From: JALZHR01 sp036388635 | Lineage (GTDB): Bacteria > Acidobacteriota > Blastocatellia > Pyrinomonadales > Pyrinomonadaceae | Direction of reading: 5' to 3' | Length of the DNA stretch: 12,838 nucleotides | NCBI GenBank assembly: GCA_036388635.1 | Contig: DASVRL010000244.1 | Span: forward strand, 1-12,838 | Part shown: one piece after another, positions 1-6,944 of the stretch | Position numbering within the stretch: the first letter of the stretch is position 1 | Layout: every line of letters starts with the position of its first letter | Program-made: the position numbers and the translations under genes | Notes under the pieces: generated by a model | The model's input: only the letters and a program-made list of their open reading frames with translations | The model's database searches: none | What the model was told of the DNA's origin: nothing

Positions 1-1547
1 CCGACCTGGAAATCGTCGGAACGGTCGGTTTTCCAGAGGAACTGACGAAAAAATGGCAGCGCTTCCATTTGCATCAAAAAGTGCCGATTGCCGATGCCAT
101 AAGAGAAAGGAAACCGGTTCTGGTCGAATCATTTCCCGCCCATATGGATAAATATCCCGGACTCGGACCGCTCGCTTCGGTCACGGGCAGCGAGGCGCTG
201 GCGGCGTTTCCGCTGATTATCGAAGGACGCACCATCGGCGCGATGGGTTTAAGCTTTCCGCGCGTGCAGGTTTTCAGCGAAGACGACGTCGCGTTTATGC
301 TGGCGCTCGCCCATCAATGCGCGCAGGCGCTGGAACGCGCGCGGCTTTACGAGACCGAACAAAGACTGCGCGCGCAGGCGGAAACCGCCAATCGAATCAA
401 GGACGAATTTCTCGCCACCGTCTCGCACGAGCTGCGCACGCCGCTCAATGCCATCGTCGGCTGGTCGAGCCTGTTGATGACTGATACGCTGGACGAAACC
501 GTAAAGGCGCGCGCCATCGAAACCATTGGGCGCAGCGCCAAGGCGCAGTCGCAGATTATCGAAGATTTGCTCGACGTTTCGCGCATCATCACCGGCAAAT
601 TGAGCTTGAATACCAGTTTGACCGAGCTCGAGACGGTTATCAAAACCGCTCTGGAAAGCGCGCATCCGGCAGCCGAATCGAAAAATATAACGGTTAAATC
701 GAAATTCGAATATCCGGCGAAATTTATCTGGGGCGACCCTGACCGCCTTCAGCAGATAATGTGGAATTTATTGTCGAACGCGATAAAATTCACGCCGAAA
801 GGCGGCGAAATCCGCGTCAGTCTCGAACAAATCGAGTCTCACATACAAATCAAAGTCAGCGACACCGGACAAGGCATCAGCCGGGAATTTCTGCCTTTTG
901 TGTTTGACCGTTTCAGCCAGGCGGACGGCACCTCGACGCGAAAATTCGGCGGCTTAGGGCTGGGGCTGGCAATCGTGCGGCATCTGGTCGAGATGCACGG
1001 CGGAACGGTCGAGGTCGAAAGCGCCGGTCTCAACCAGGGCACGACTTTTACCGTCACGCTGCCGATAAAAGCGGCGTTTGATAAGGAAGACGCGGCGGAC
1101 GAAATTTTGTCGCCGCTGGACGGAACCGCGGTCGCCAATTTCACTCATAATTTGAGCGGCGTCCGCGTTCTGATCGTCGACGACGATAACGACGCGCGAT
1201 TATTGCTGACGACCATTATCGAAAAAAGCGGCGCGGACATCCTGACGGCAAGTTCGGTCGCCGAAGCGCTCGAAACCTTGAAAAACTTCCGACCGCACAT
1301 CCTGATAAGCGACATCGGAATGCCGGGCGAAGACGGTTACTCGCTGATTCGAAAGGTGCGCGCGCTTTACCCGGAAGAAGCCGATAAAATCTCCGCCGTC
1401 GCGCTGACGGCTTACGCGCGCGAAGAAGACAAAACGCTCGCGCTCGAAGCCGGCTTTCAAATGCACATCGCCAAGCCGGTAAACCCCGAAGAGCTGCTTT
1501 CGACCTTAAAAGAACTCTCGGAAGCCAAAAGCCAAGACAAAAAATAA
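1..1547 (+). CDS. GAF / histidine kinase / receiver hybrid sensor (5' partial)
   Basis: Two-component hybrid kinase: it autophosphorylates on His and passes the phosphate to its own C-terminal receiver Asp. The frame is open to the left window edge (first whole codon at 3), so the N-terminus is missing; the TTG at 69 is only an internal codon. Order: end of a GAF-type sensor domain (to about nt 340, including PLIIEGRTIGAMGLSFP), a short linker helix, HisKA with SHELRTPLNAI (phospho-acceptor His codon 426-428), HATPase with N-box NLLSNAIKF, DTGQGI and GGLGLGLAIV, then a receiver with VLIVDDD, phospho-acceptor Asp codon 1311-1313 in LISDIGMPG, the ALTAYA Thr and the AKPV Lys. No DNA-binding output domain follows; it stops at TAA 1545-1547. 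All catalytic boxes look intact. No transmembrane segment is visible in the portion present, so it may be cytosolic. Signal and partner regulator are unknown; no response regulator gene is next to it. Confidence 0.95.
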   Translation, partial: DLEIVGTVGFPEELTKKWQRFHLHQKVPIADAIRERKPVLVESFPAHMDKYPGLGPLASVTGSEALAAFPLIIEGRTIGAMGLSFPRVQVFSEDDVAFMLALAHQCAQALERARLYETEQRLRAQAETANRIKDEFLATVSHELRTPLNAIVGWSSLLMTDTLDETVKARAIETIGRSAKAQSQIIEDLLDVSRIITGKLSLNTSLTELETVIKTALESAHPAAESKNITVKSKFEYPAKFIWGDPDRLQQIMWNLLSNAIKFTPKGGEIRVSLEQIESHIQIKVSDTGQGISREFLPFVFDRFSQADGTSTRKFGGLGLGLAIVRHLVEMHGGTVEVESAGLNQGTTFTVTLPIKAAFDKEDAADEILSPLDGTAVANFTHNLSGVRVLIVDDDNDARLLLTTIIEKSGADILTASSVAEALETLKNFRPHILISDIGMPGEDGYSLIRKVRALYPEEADKISAVALTAYAREEDKTLALEAGFQMHIAKPVNPEELLSTLKELSEAKSQDKK

Positions 1548-1568
1548 ATCACTCAAGCCGCCGGCTTT

Positions 1569-1879
1569 GCAAAATACACCGCTTCATCTGCAAAAGAGAC
1601 GGCAAACATCGCGGGTAAAGCGAAAACATCTGTAATGTTGGTCAATAACTTTGCGATGTTGGTCAACAACTTTGCGATGTTGGTCAATAACTTTGCGATG
1701 TTAGTCACGTCACTTACGGGAAATCGCGATACACCCACGATGTTAGTCACGTCACTTGTGATATTAATCAGGTCACTTGTAGGTGACATTCGTGTCACTC
1801 GCGATGATAGTCTCATCTCTTGCAAGTTATGCCTTGTCACCTGCGATGCGGGTCGAGCCACTCGCAGGTGACAAGGCAT
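1569..1879. repeat. 21-bp-period degenerate tandem array 1, orientation switching
   Basis: Three units in inverted orientation start at 1569, 1590 and 1611 (each begins GC and carries CATCT or CATC near its end). Eleven direct units follow, starting at 1634, 1655, 1676, 1697, 1718, 1739, 1760, 1782, 1803, 1824 and 1845. The best direct units read GATGTTGGTCA then ATAACTTTGC; later ones drift to GATGTTAGTCACGTCACTT. One extra base lies at 1781. The right end is an inverted partial unit (1862-1879). Because 21 is a multiple of 3, the plus frame reads as heptads (MLVNNFA x3, then MLVTSLT). It fills the gap between the kinase and the SDR gene. Family and function unknown; 21 bp is two helical turns, which would suit phased protein binding. 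Confidence 0.85.
1829..1879. other. Perfect 18-bp inverted repeat capping array 1
   Basis: Arm ATGCCTTGTCACCTGCGA at 1829-1846 is the exact reverse complement of 1862-1879, with a 15-nt loop (1847-1861). The left arm overlaps direct units 10 and 11 of the array and the right arm is an inverted unit. No T-run follows, so it is not a classical intrinsic terminator; as RNA it could still protect or stop the kinase transcript. Confidence 0.8.
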
Positions 1880-2102
1880 CTCCGGTGAAAGAAATGAGTA
1901 AACCTGCAAAGATTAGCGCCGGATAATTAATTTTCAGCTCCGCTTTCATCATTTTGCCTTCATCATCGCGCGTTCGCCATTCTCAGCCTCGCAGCGATAA
2001 GATTTCCCTGCCCGAACGCACGGCACGATTCTTGCCAAACCTAACTCAAATAACAATTTTTTGTTTTGTTTCAATACAAATTTATTAAAAGGAAAAATCT
2101 TT
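1880..2102 (+). promoter_or_regulatory. Upstream region of the SDR cluster, weak promoter candidate
   Basis: No gene is visible here. A weak candidate is TTGCCA (2032-2037) with a 17-nt spacer to AATTTT (2055-2060); the -10 is poor. The ribosome binding site AAAAGGA at 2087-2093 stands about 10 nt before the GTG chosen for the SDR. The stretch 2040-2090 is strongly AT-rich compared with its surroundings, as expected for a promoter/leader. Confidence 0.3.
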
Positions 2103-3149
2103 GTGTCCGAAAATAACAATAAATGGCTTTTAGGTTCAGCCATCGGCGTCGGCGCCATCGCGGCTTTCACGCTTTTAGGCAAAAGCAGGCGCCGGTTCGA
2201 TTTTGATAAAAAAGTTGTTTTGATAACCGGCGGCTCGCGCGGACTCGGACTCGTTCTGGCGCGCGAGCTGGCAAAGGAAGGCGCGCGGCTGGCAATCTGC
2301 GCGCGCGACGGCGAAGAACTGGCGCGGGCGCGCGAAGAACTGCAAACGGCGGGCGCGGAAGTTTTCGACGTTATCTGCGATTTGCGCGAGCAGCAGCAGG
2401 TCACGCGGATGATTGAAGACATCAACACGCGCTACGGGCAGATTGACGTTTTGATCAACAACGCCGGAGTCATCCAGGTCGGACCGCTGGAAGTGCAGAC
2501 GCAGGAAGATTTTGAAAAGGCGATGGCGATTCATTTCTGGGCGCCGTTTTACACGATGCAGGCGGTTTTGCCGCAGATGCGAAGGCGCGGCGCCGGACGC
2601 ATCGTCAACATCACTTCCATCGGCGCGAAAGTCGCCGTTCCGCATCTCGCGCCGTATTGCGCCAGCAAATTCGCGCTGCTCGGACTGTCGCAGGCGCTGC
2701 GCGGCGAACTCTATAAAGACAATATTTTCGTGACCACCGTCTGCCCCGGCTTGATGCGCACCGGAAGTCACATCAACGCGCTTTTCAAAGGCAAAAACGA
2801 AATCGAGTTTGCGCTGTTCAGCCTGATGGACGCGCTGCCTTTGACTTCGATCAGCGCCGAACGCGCGGCGCGGCAGATTGTCGCGGCAACCGCGCGCGGC
2901 GACGCGGAATTGATTATCACGACGCAGGCGAAGCTGGCGGCGAAAGCCAATGCGCTGTTTCCCGAAACCATCGCGCAGATTATGGGCTTGGTCAACCAGC
3001 TGCTCCTGCCTTCGGCGGGCGGCATCGGCACCAGCCACGCGCTCGGCAAAGACAGCACGTCTTTTGCTTCGCCTTCGATTTTAACCGTTCTGGCGGACAA
3101 AGCTTCAATCAAAAACAACGAGCTGGAGCCGAACGAATATTTAGCTTAA
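2103..3149 (+). CDS. Short-chain dehydrogenase/reductase with N-terminal membrane anchor
   Basis: NAD(P)-dependent oxidoreductase of the classical SDR family, 348 aa; substrate unknown. I chose GTG 2103 because AAAAGGA lies just upstream; the frame extends to a TTG at 2061 but without a binding site. Residues about 8-26 (WLLGSAIGVGAIAAFTLLG) form one hydrophobic segment followed by KSRRR, a likely anchor leaving the enzyme domain on the cytoplasmic side. Then come the nucleotide loop TGGSRGLG (42-49), NNAG (119-122), catalytic Ser172 in NITSIG, Tyr185 and Lys189 in YCASK, and CPG. The tail beyond about residue 270 is longer than in minimal 250-aa SDRs. It is followed after 23 nt by the SRPBCC gene on the same strand, so an operon is likely. 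The catalytic set is complete. Confidence 0.92.
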   Translation: MSENNNKWLLGSAIGVGAIAAFTLLGKSRRRFDFDKKVVLITGGSRGLGLVLARELAKEGARLAICARDGEELARAREELQTAGAEVFDVICDLREQQQVTRMIEDINTRYGQIDVLINNAGVIQVGPLEVQTQEDFEKAMAIHFWAPFYTMQAVLPQMRRRGAGRIVNITSIGAKVAVPHLAPYCASKFALLGLSQALRGELYKDNIFVTTVCPGLMRTGSHINALFKGKNEIEFALFSLMDALPLTSISAERAARQIVAATARGDAELIITTQAKLAAKANALFPETIAQIMGLVNQLLLPSAGGIGTSHALGKDSTSFASPSILTVLADKASIKNNELEPNEYLA

Positions 3150-3172
3150 ATCAGACAAGGAAGGGATAATTT

Positions 3173-3964
3173 ATGAACAACAAAAACGAATCGCTAACCG
3201 ATTATTTAACGAATATGGAAAACAACGTCGGCACGCCCGAACGCGTTTTGTCTTCAATCGGCGGCGGCGCGCTGCTGCTCTACGGCGTCAGGCGCGGCGG
3301 CGCGCTCGGCATTCTCGCCTCGCTGGTCGGCGGCGGGCTTGCTCTGCGCGGCATCACCGGACATTGCCATTTGTATGACTCGCTCAACATCGACACGAGC
3401 GAGAAAGGCGACAACGCTTCGCCGTTTCACAAAGGCTTCCTAGCAAGCAAAATCCACGTCACCAAATCAATCACGATTAACAAATCGCCCGCCGAGCTTT
3501 ACCAGTTCTGGCACAACTTCGAAAATCTGCCGCAGTTTATGACGCATCTCGAATCGGTCACGGTCACGGACGAAAAACGCTCGCACTGGAAAGCGAAAGC
3601 GCCGCTCGGCACTTCGGTCGAATGGGACGCCGAAGTGACCAGCGACATCGAAAACGAGCGCATCGGCTGGAAATCAATCGAAGGCTCCGAGATTCCGAAT
3701 TCCGGCGTCGTCGAATTTCGCCCGACCTCGAATCGCGGCACGGAACTGAGAGTCGTTTTGACGTATGAGCCGCCCGCCGGAGAACTCGGCGCGCTCATCG
3801 CCAAACTTTTGGGCGAAGAACCGAACCAGCAGGTGCGCGACGACTTGCGCCGCTTCAAGCAACTGATGGAATCCGGCACGATTATGACCGTTGACGGTCA
3901 GACTTCCGGACGCCTGAAAGACCAGGCTCAAACGCAGACGAAAACGCGCAGCGCTTCGGCATAG
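3173..3964 (+). CDS. Membrane-anchored SRPBCC (polyketide cyclase/dehydrase-like) protein
   Basis: 263 aa, ATG at 3173 preceded by AAGGAAGGG. The N-terminal part (about 15-65) has glycine-rich hydrophobic stretches (GGGALLLYGVRRGGALGILASLVGGG) typical of the YgaP-like DUF2892 membrane domain. From about residue 93 to 225 it looks like a START/SRPBCC domain: VTKSITINKSPAELYQFWHNFENLPQFM and a C-terminal helix with LRRFKQLMESG. SRPBCC domains bind hydrophobic ligands in a deep cavity; whether this one is catalytic cannot be read from sequence. The last 25 residues are polar and Gln/Thr-rich, probably disordered. It lies between an SDR and a zinc alcohol dehydrogenase, an arrangement I recall from other bacteria, which suggests a shared lipophilic substrate or a membrane-associated redox module (inference). 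Confidence 0.85.
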   Translation: MNNKNESLTDYLTNMENNVGTPERVLSSIGGGALLLYGVRRGGALGILASLVGGGLALRGITGHCHLYDSLNIDTSEKGDNASPFHKGFLASKIHVTKSITINKSPAELYQFWHNFENLPQFMTHLESVTVTDEKRSHWKAKAPLGTSVEWDAEVTSDIENERIGWKSIEGSEIPNSGVVEFRPTSNRGTELRVVLTYEPPAGELGALIAKLLGEEPNQQVRDDLRRFKQLMESGTIMTVDGQTSGRLKDQAQTQTKTRSASA

Positions 3965-4031
3965 TGAAATGATGAACGCGGAACGCGGAACGATGAATGA
4001 CGAATTTCGCGTTCATCATTCATCGTTTCAC
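3964..4031. repeat. Palindromic intergenic element with two alternative hairpins
   Basis: Between the SRPBCC stop and the alcohol dehydrogenase start. Fold A pairs GTGAAA 3964-3969 with TTTCAC 4026-4031 and TGATGAACGCG 3970-3980 with 4008-4018, leaving 7 nt bulged. Fold B pairs CGATGAATGA 3991-4000 with 4016-4025. The two share 4016-4018 and are mutually exclusive. Direct repeats AACGCGG AACGCGG and ATGATGAA / ATGAATGA indicate the element grew by short duplications. It could be a REP-like spacer or modulate expression of the downstream gene. Confidence 0.6.
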
Positions 4032-4056
4032 TTATTTGAACAAGGGAGAAATAAAA

Positions 4057-5226
4057 ATGAAAGCAGTTTGTTGGTATGGAAAACACGATGTGCGCGTCGA
4101 GAACGTGCCCGACCCGCAGATTCTCAATTCGCGCGACGCCATTATCAGGATTACGACGACGGCGATTTGCGGTTCGGATTTGCATCTGTATAACGGCTAT
4201 ATTCCGACGATGCAGGAAGGCGATATTCTCGGGCACGAGTTTATGGGCGAGGTCGTCGAAATCGGCAAAGACGTCAAAAATCTGCAAAAAGGCGACCGCG
4301 TCGTGATTCCGTTTACGATTGCCTGCGGCAATTGCTTTTTCTGCGAGCGCGATTTGTGGTCTTGCTGCGACAATTCGAATCCGAACGCCGGAATCGCCGA
4401 GACGCTTTACGGTTTTTCCGGTTCGGGGCTGTTCGGTTATTCGCATATGCTCGGCGGTTTCGCGGGCGGGCAAGCCGAATACGTGCGCGTTCCGTTTGCC
4501 GACACGGGCGCTTTGAAAATCGGCGACGGCTTGACGGACGAGCAGGTTCTTTTCCTGTCGGACATTTTCCCGACCGGCTATATGGCGGCGGAAAATTGCG
4601 ATATTAAAGAAGGCGATACGGTTGCCGTCTGGGGCGCGGGTCCGGTCGGGCAATTCGCCGTCCGCAGCGCGTTTCTGCTCGGCGCGGAACAGGTCGTCGC
4701 GATTGACCATTACGAAGACCGCTTACAATTAGCGGCGGAAGGCGGCGCGCGCACGATTAATTTTGACAATGATGACGTTTTCGAGAAATTAAAGGATTTG
4801 ACCGGCGGGCGCGGTCCCGATTCGTGCATCGACGCCGTCGGCTTGGAAGCTCACGGCGTTGCGCCCGACGCGCTGCTCGATTACGTGAAAGCCAAATTAT
4901 TTCTCGCCACCGACCGACCGCATGCGCTGCGGCAGGCGATTCACTGCTGCCGGAAAGGCGGAACGGTTTCCGTGCCCGGCGTCTACGGCGGATTTCTGGA
5001 CAAATTCAATTTCGGCGCGGCGTTCGGCAAAGGCTTGACGTTCAAAATGGGACAGACGCATATGCACAAATATATGCCGAAGCTTCTCGGGCTGGTCGAA
5101 GAAGGCAAAATCGACCCGACCTTCGTCATCTCGCATCGCCTGAAGCTCGATGATGCGCCGAAAGCCTACAGCGAATTCAACAAAGAAAAAAATCAGTGGC
5201 GCAAGGTCGTGCTGAAACCGCAATAA
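4057..5226 (+). CDS. Zinc-dependent alcohol dehydrogenase (Tdh / formaldehyde-dehydrogenase-like MDR)
   Basis: 389 aa medium-chain dehydrogenase, NAD(P)-linked oxidation of an alcohol. ATG 4057 follows GGGAG (4044-4048); the open frame runs further upstream through the palindromic element, which I do not count. Catalytic zinc ligands: Cys38 (AICGSD), His60-Glu61 (GHEF). Structural zinc: Cys90, Cys93, Cys96 and Cys104, the standard spacing. The coenzyme fold has GAGPVGQ from residue 193. The long insert GLEAHGVAPDALLDYVKAK and the overall length fit the glutathione-independent formaldehyde-dehydrogenase-like subgroup of COG1063, but the substrate cannot be assigned. It is the third gene of the SDR / SRPBCC / ADH cluster, 92 nt after the SRPBCC gene, and ends before a long hairpin facing the convergent pnt operon. 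Confidence 0.93.
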   Translation: MKAVCWYGKHDVRVENVPDPQILNSRDAIIRITTTAICGSDLHLYNGYIPTMQEGDILGHEFMGEVVEIGKDVKNLQKGDRVVIPFTIACGNCFFCERDLWSCCDNSNPNAGIAETLYGFSGSGLFGYSHMLGGFAGGQAEYVRVPFADTGALKIGDGLTDEQVLFLSDIFPTGYMAAENCDIKEGDTVAVWGAGPVGQFAVRSAFLLGAEQVVAIDHYEDRLQLAAEGGARTINFDNDDVFEKLKDLTGGRGPDSCIDAVGLEAHGVAPDALLDYVKAKLFLATDRPHALRQAIHCCRKGGTVSVPGVYGGFLDKFNFGAAFGKGLTFKMGQTHMHKYMPKLLGLVEEGKIDPTFVISHRLKLDDAPKAYSEFNKEKNQWRKVVLKPQ

Positions 5227-5255
5227 GAAAACCACGGAAAACGTTTATAAACGGA

Positions 5256-5308
5256 AAGCGGAAAGTGGAAAATAAAAGAAAGGTTTCTTCATTTTCCACT
5301 TTCCGCTT
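5256..5308. terminator. Long inverted repeat between convergent operons, likely two-way terminator
   Basis: AAGCGGAAAGTGGAAAAT at 5256-5273 pairs perfectly with 5291-5308 (18 bp); inside, AAGAAA (5276-5281) can pair with TTTCTT (5284-5289), leaving a 2-nt loop. It sits between the alcohol dehydrogenase stop (5226) and the pntB stop (5310-5312), so it can end transcripts from both sides. A clean T-run is missing; the AT-rich part of the stem may serve instead. Confidence 0.65.
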
Positions 5309-5309
5309 A

Positions 5310-6686
5310 TTACGCGTGCTGCACGGCGGCTGTCAGTTTCGTGAGAGAATCTTTCGCGTCGCCGTATAACATTCCCGTGTTTTGTTTGAAAAACAAAGGG
5401 TTTTCGATGCCCGAAAAACCTCTTCCCTGCCCGCGTTTCAGGACGACGACCTGCGTCGCGCGGTCGACTTCGATAATCGGCATTCCGGCAATCGCGCTTT
5501 TCGGATTGTCGCGCGCGTCCGGGTTGACCGTGTCGTTGGCGCCGACGACGACGGCAACGTCGGTGGTCGGCATTTCGGGATTGATTTGTTCCAGCTCGTA
5601 AAGCAGCGAATACGGCACGTTCGCTTCGGCTAAAAGCACGTTCATATGTCCGGGCATTCTGCCGGCGACCGGGTGAATCGCGTATTTGACCGAAACTCCG
5701 CGCGCTTCGAGCGTGTCCGCCAGCTCGCGCAGAGCGTGCTGCGCCTGCGCCGTCGCCATGCCGTAGCCGGGCACGAAAACGACTTGTCGGGCGTAAGCCA
5801 TCTGCGTGGCGACATCGTCAAGCGAAATCTCGCGCATCGAGCCTTCGACCTCGGAAGCTTCCGTCGTGCCCGAGCCGAAAGCGCCGAATAAAACGTTCGT
5901 TATCGAGCGATTCATCGCGCGGCACATCAGAATCGAGAGAATAAAACCGGAAAAGCCGTCGAGCGTTCCGGCGATAATCAAAACCTTGTTGTTGAGCGCA
6001 AAGCCGGTCGCCGCCGAAGCCAGACCGGCGTAAGAATTCATCAGTGACATGACGACCGGCATATCCGCCGCGCCGATCGGCAAAACCAGCAGAACGCCGA
6101 ACAAAAAAGCCATTGCGACCATGATGTAGAAAAGCGTGCCGACCGGAAAGAAAACGAGGTAAACGAAAATGGCGAAAGCCGCGATGAACAACAAAATATT
6201 GACGACGTTCTGCCCTTTGTAAGTCAGCGGCGTTCCGCGCATCAAGCCCTGCAATTTCGCGAAAGCGATTAAACTGCCCGTGACCGTGATGCCGCCGAAC
6301 AGAACTTCGAAACCAATCGCCGTCATTTTAAACGAAGTCAGTTCCGCGCTGTGACGATAAAATTCCGCAATTCCGACAATCGTCGCCGCCAGCGCGCCGA
6401 AAGCGTGCGACAGCGCCGTGCGCTGCGGCATCGCCGTCATCGGCATCCAGATCGACATCGCCGCGCCGATTAAAGAGCCGATCACCAGCCCGACGATAAT
6501 CCACTCGTAAGAAACGATTTCGCGATGCAGAAGCGTGCCGACAATCGCCGCCAGCATTCCAAACGCCGCCGCGTTCATCCCGCGCCGCGCCGTCGTCGGA
6601 TGACTCATCGCCTTCAATCCGTAAATAAACAAAACGGACGCCACGAGATAGGTAATTTCGATTAAATACGGAATCTGCATAACCAT
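5310..6686 (-). CDS. pntB: NAD(P) transhydrogenase beta subunit
   Basis: 458 aa, close to the usual length of about 460. PntB carries most of the proton-translocating membrane domain and the NADP(H)-binding domain III of proton-translocating transhydrogenase, which uses the proton gradient to make NADPH from NADH. N-terminal two thirds: many hydrophobic helices from IPYLIEITYLVASVLFIYGL on. Domain III from about residue 290: VFVPGYGMATAQAQHALREL (dinucleotide loop), HPVAGRMPGHMNVLLAEA, GANDTVNPDARDNP, VLKRGQGRGFSGIENPLF. Start: ATG at 6686-6684 overlaps a TAA (TAATG); a second ATG, giving MQIPY, is at 6680-6678. No Shine-Dalgarno is visible before either. It is separated from pntAb by the 21-bp array 6693-6944, unusual inside this operon. 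Confidence 0.97.
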   Translation of the reverse strand: MVMQIPYLIEITYLVASVLFIYGLKAMSHPTTARRGMNAAAFGMLAAIVGTLLHREIVSYEWIIVGLVIGSLIGAAMSIWMPMTAMPQRTALSHAFGALAATIVGIAEFYRHSAELTSFKMTAIGFEVLFGGITVTGSLIAFAKLQGLMRGTPLTYKGQNVVNILLFIAAFAIFVYLVFFPVGTLFYIMVAMAFLFGVLLVLPIGAADMPVVMSLMNSYAGLASAATGFALNNKVLIIAGTLDGFSGFILSILMCRAMNRSITNVLFGAFGSGTTEASEVEGSMREISLDDVATQMAYARQVVFVPGYGMATAQAQHALRELADTLEARGVSVKYAIHPVAGRMPGHMNVLLAEANVPYSLLYELEQINPEMPTTDVAVVVGANDTVNPDARDNPKSAIAGMPIIEVDRATQVVVLKRGQGRGFSGIENPLFFKQNTGMLYGDAKDSLTKLTAAVQHA

Positions 6687-6937
6687 TAATGGAAAATTGA
6701 TTCAAGATTAACGAAACTCGATTCAAGGTTCAGGAAACTTAATTTACGCTTTATGAAACTCGATTTACAGTTCATAAAACTCAATTTAAGGTTCATAAAA
6801 CTCAATTTAAGGTTTCTGAAATTAAGTTTAAGGTTCATAAAACTCGATTCAAGGTTCATGAAATTAAGTTTCGCTTTAACAAAACTCGATTTCACTTCAA
6901 CAAAACTCGATTTCGCCTCAACAAAATCGAGTTTTGT
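6686..6937 (-). other. In-frame heptad-repeat tail between pntAb and pntB
   Basis: After the pntAb TGA (6940-6938), the same frame stays open for 83 codons to a TAA (6688-6686) whose last A is the first base of the pntB ATG. It reads as about 11 heptads of the type KLNFMNL, ESSFMNL, KLSFMNL. In the basic unit the other two minus frames hit TGA; only this frame is open. A GTG at 6895-6893 and several in-frame ATGs could start it, but none has a ribosome binding site. It could be translated by readthrough or reinitiation and couple pntB translation, or it may simply be non-coding repeat DNA with a multiple-of-three period. Confidence 0.3.
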
Positions 6938-6944
6938 TCATCGT
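6693..6944. repeat. 21-bp-period tandem array 2 inside the pnt operon
   Basis: Twelve 21-bp units start at 6693, 6714, 6735, 6756, 6777, 6798, 6819, 6840, 6861, 6882, 6903 and 6924, with no indels. The core is AAACTCGATTCAAGG then TTCATG; variants are AAACTCAATTTAAGG and AAATTAAGTTTAAGG. Only the last unit (6924) is effectively inverted. A-runs and T-runs recur about every 10 bp, so intrinsically bent DNA is expected. The region is far more AT-rich than the flanking pnt genes. Sequence differs from array 1, but period, unit number and one-sided inverted cap are the same. Confidence 0.9.
6899..6938. other. 15-bp inverted repeat at the pntAb end of array 2
   Basis: AACAAAACTCGATTT at 6899-6913 is the reverse complement of 6924-6938, with a 10-nt loop. 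The right arm touches the pntAb stop codon (6940-6938), so on the minus-strand transcript the hairpin forms directly after pntAb. It could lower readthrough into pntB or protect the pntAa-pntAb message; no clear U-run follows, so a full terminator is doubtful. Confidence 0.7.

Noticed and set aside
1635..1871. Stand-alone 78-aa heptad-repeat protein, and the 118-aa ORF on the opposite strand
   Set aside because: Both frames are open because the repeat period is a multiple of three; neither has a ribosome binding site. Kept only as part of the array finding.
1569..1879. CRISPR array
   Set aside because: Units are contiguous 21-bp repeats with no unique spacers, they change orientation, and no cas genes are present.
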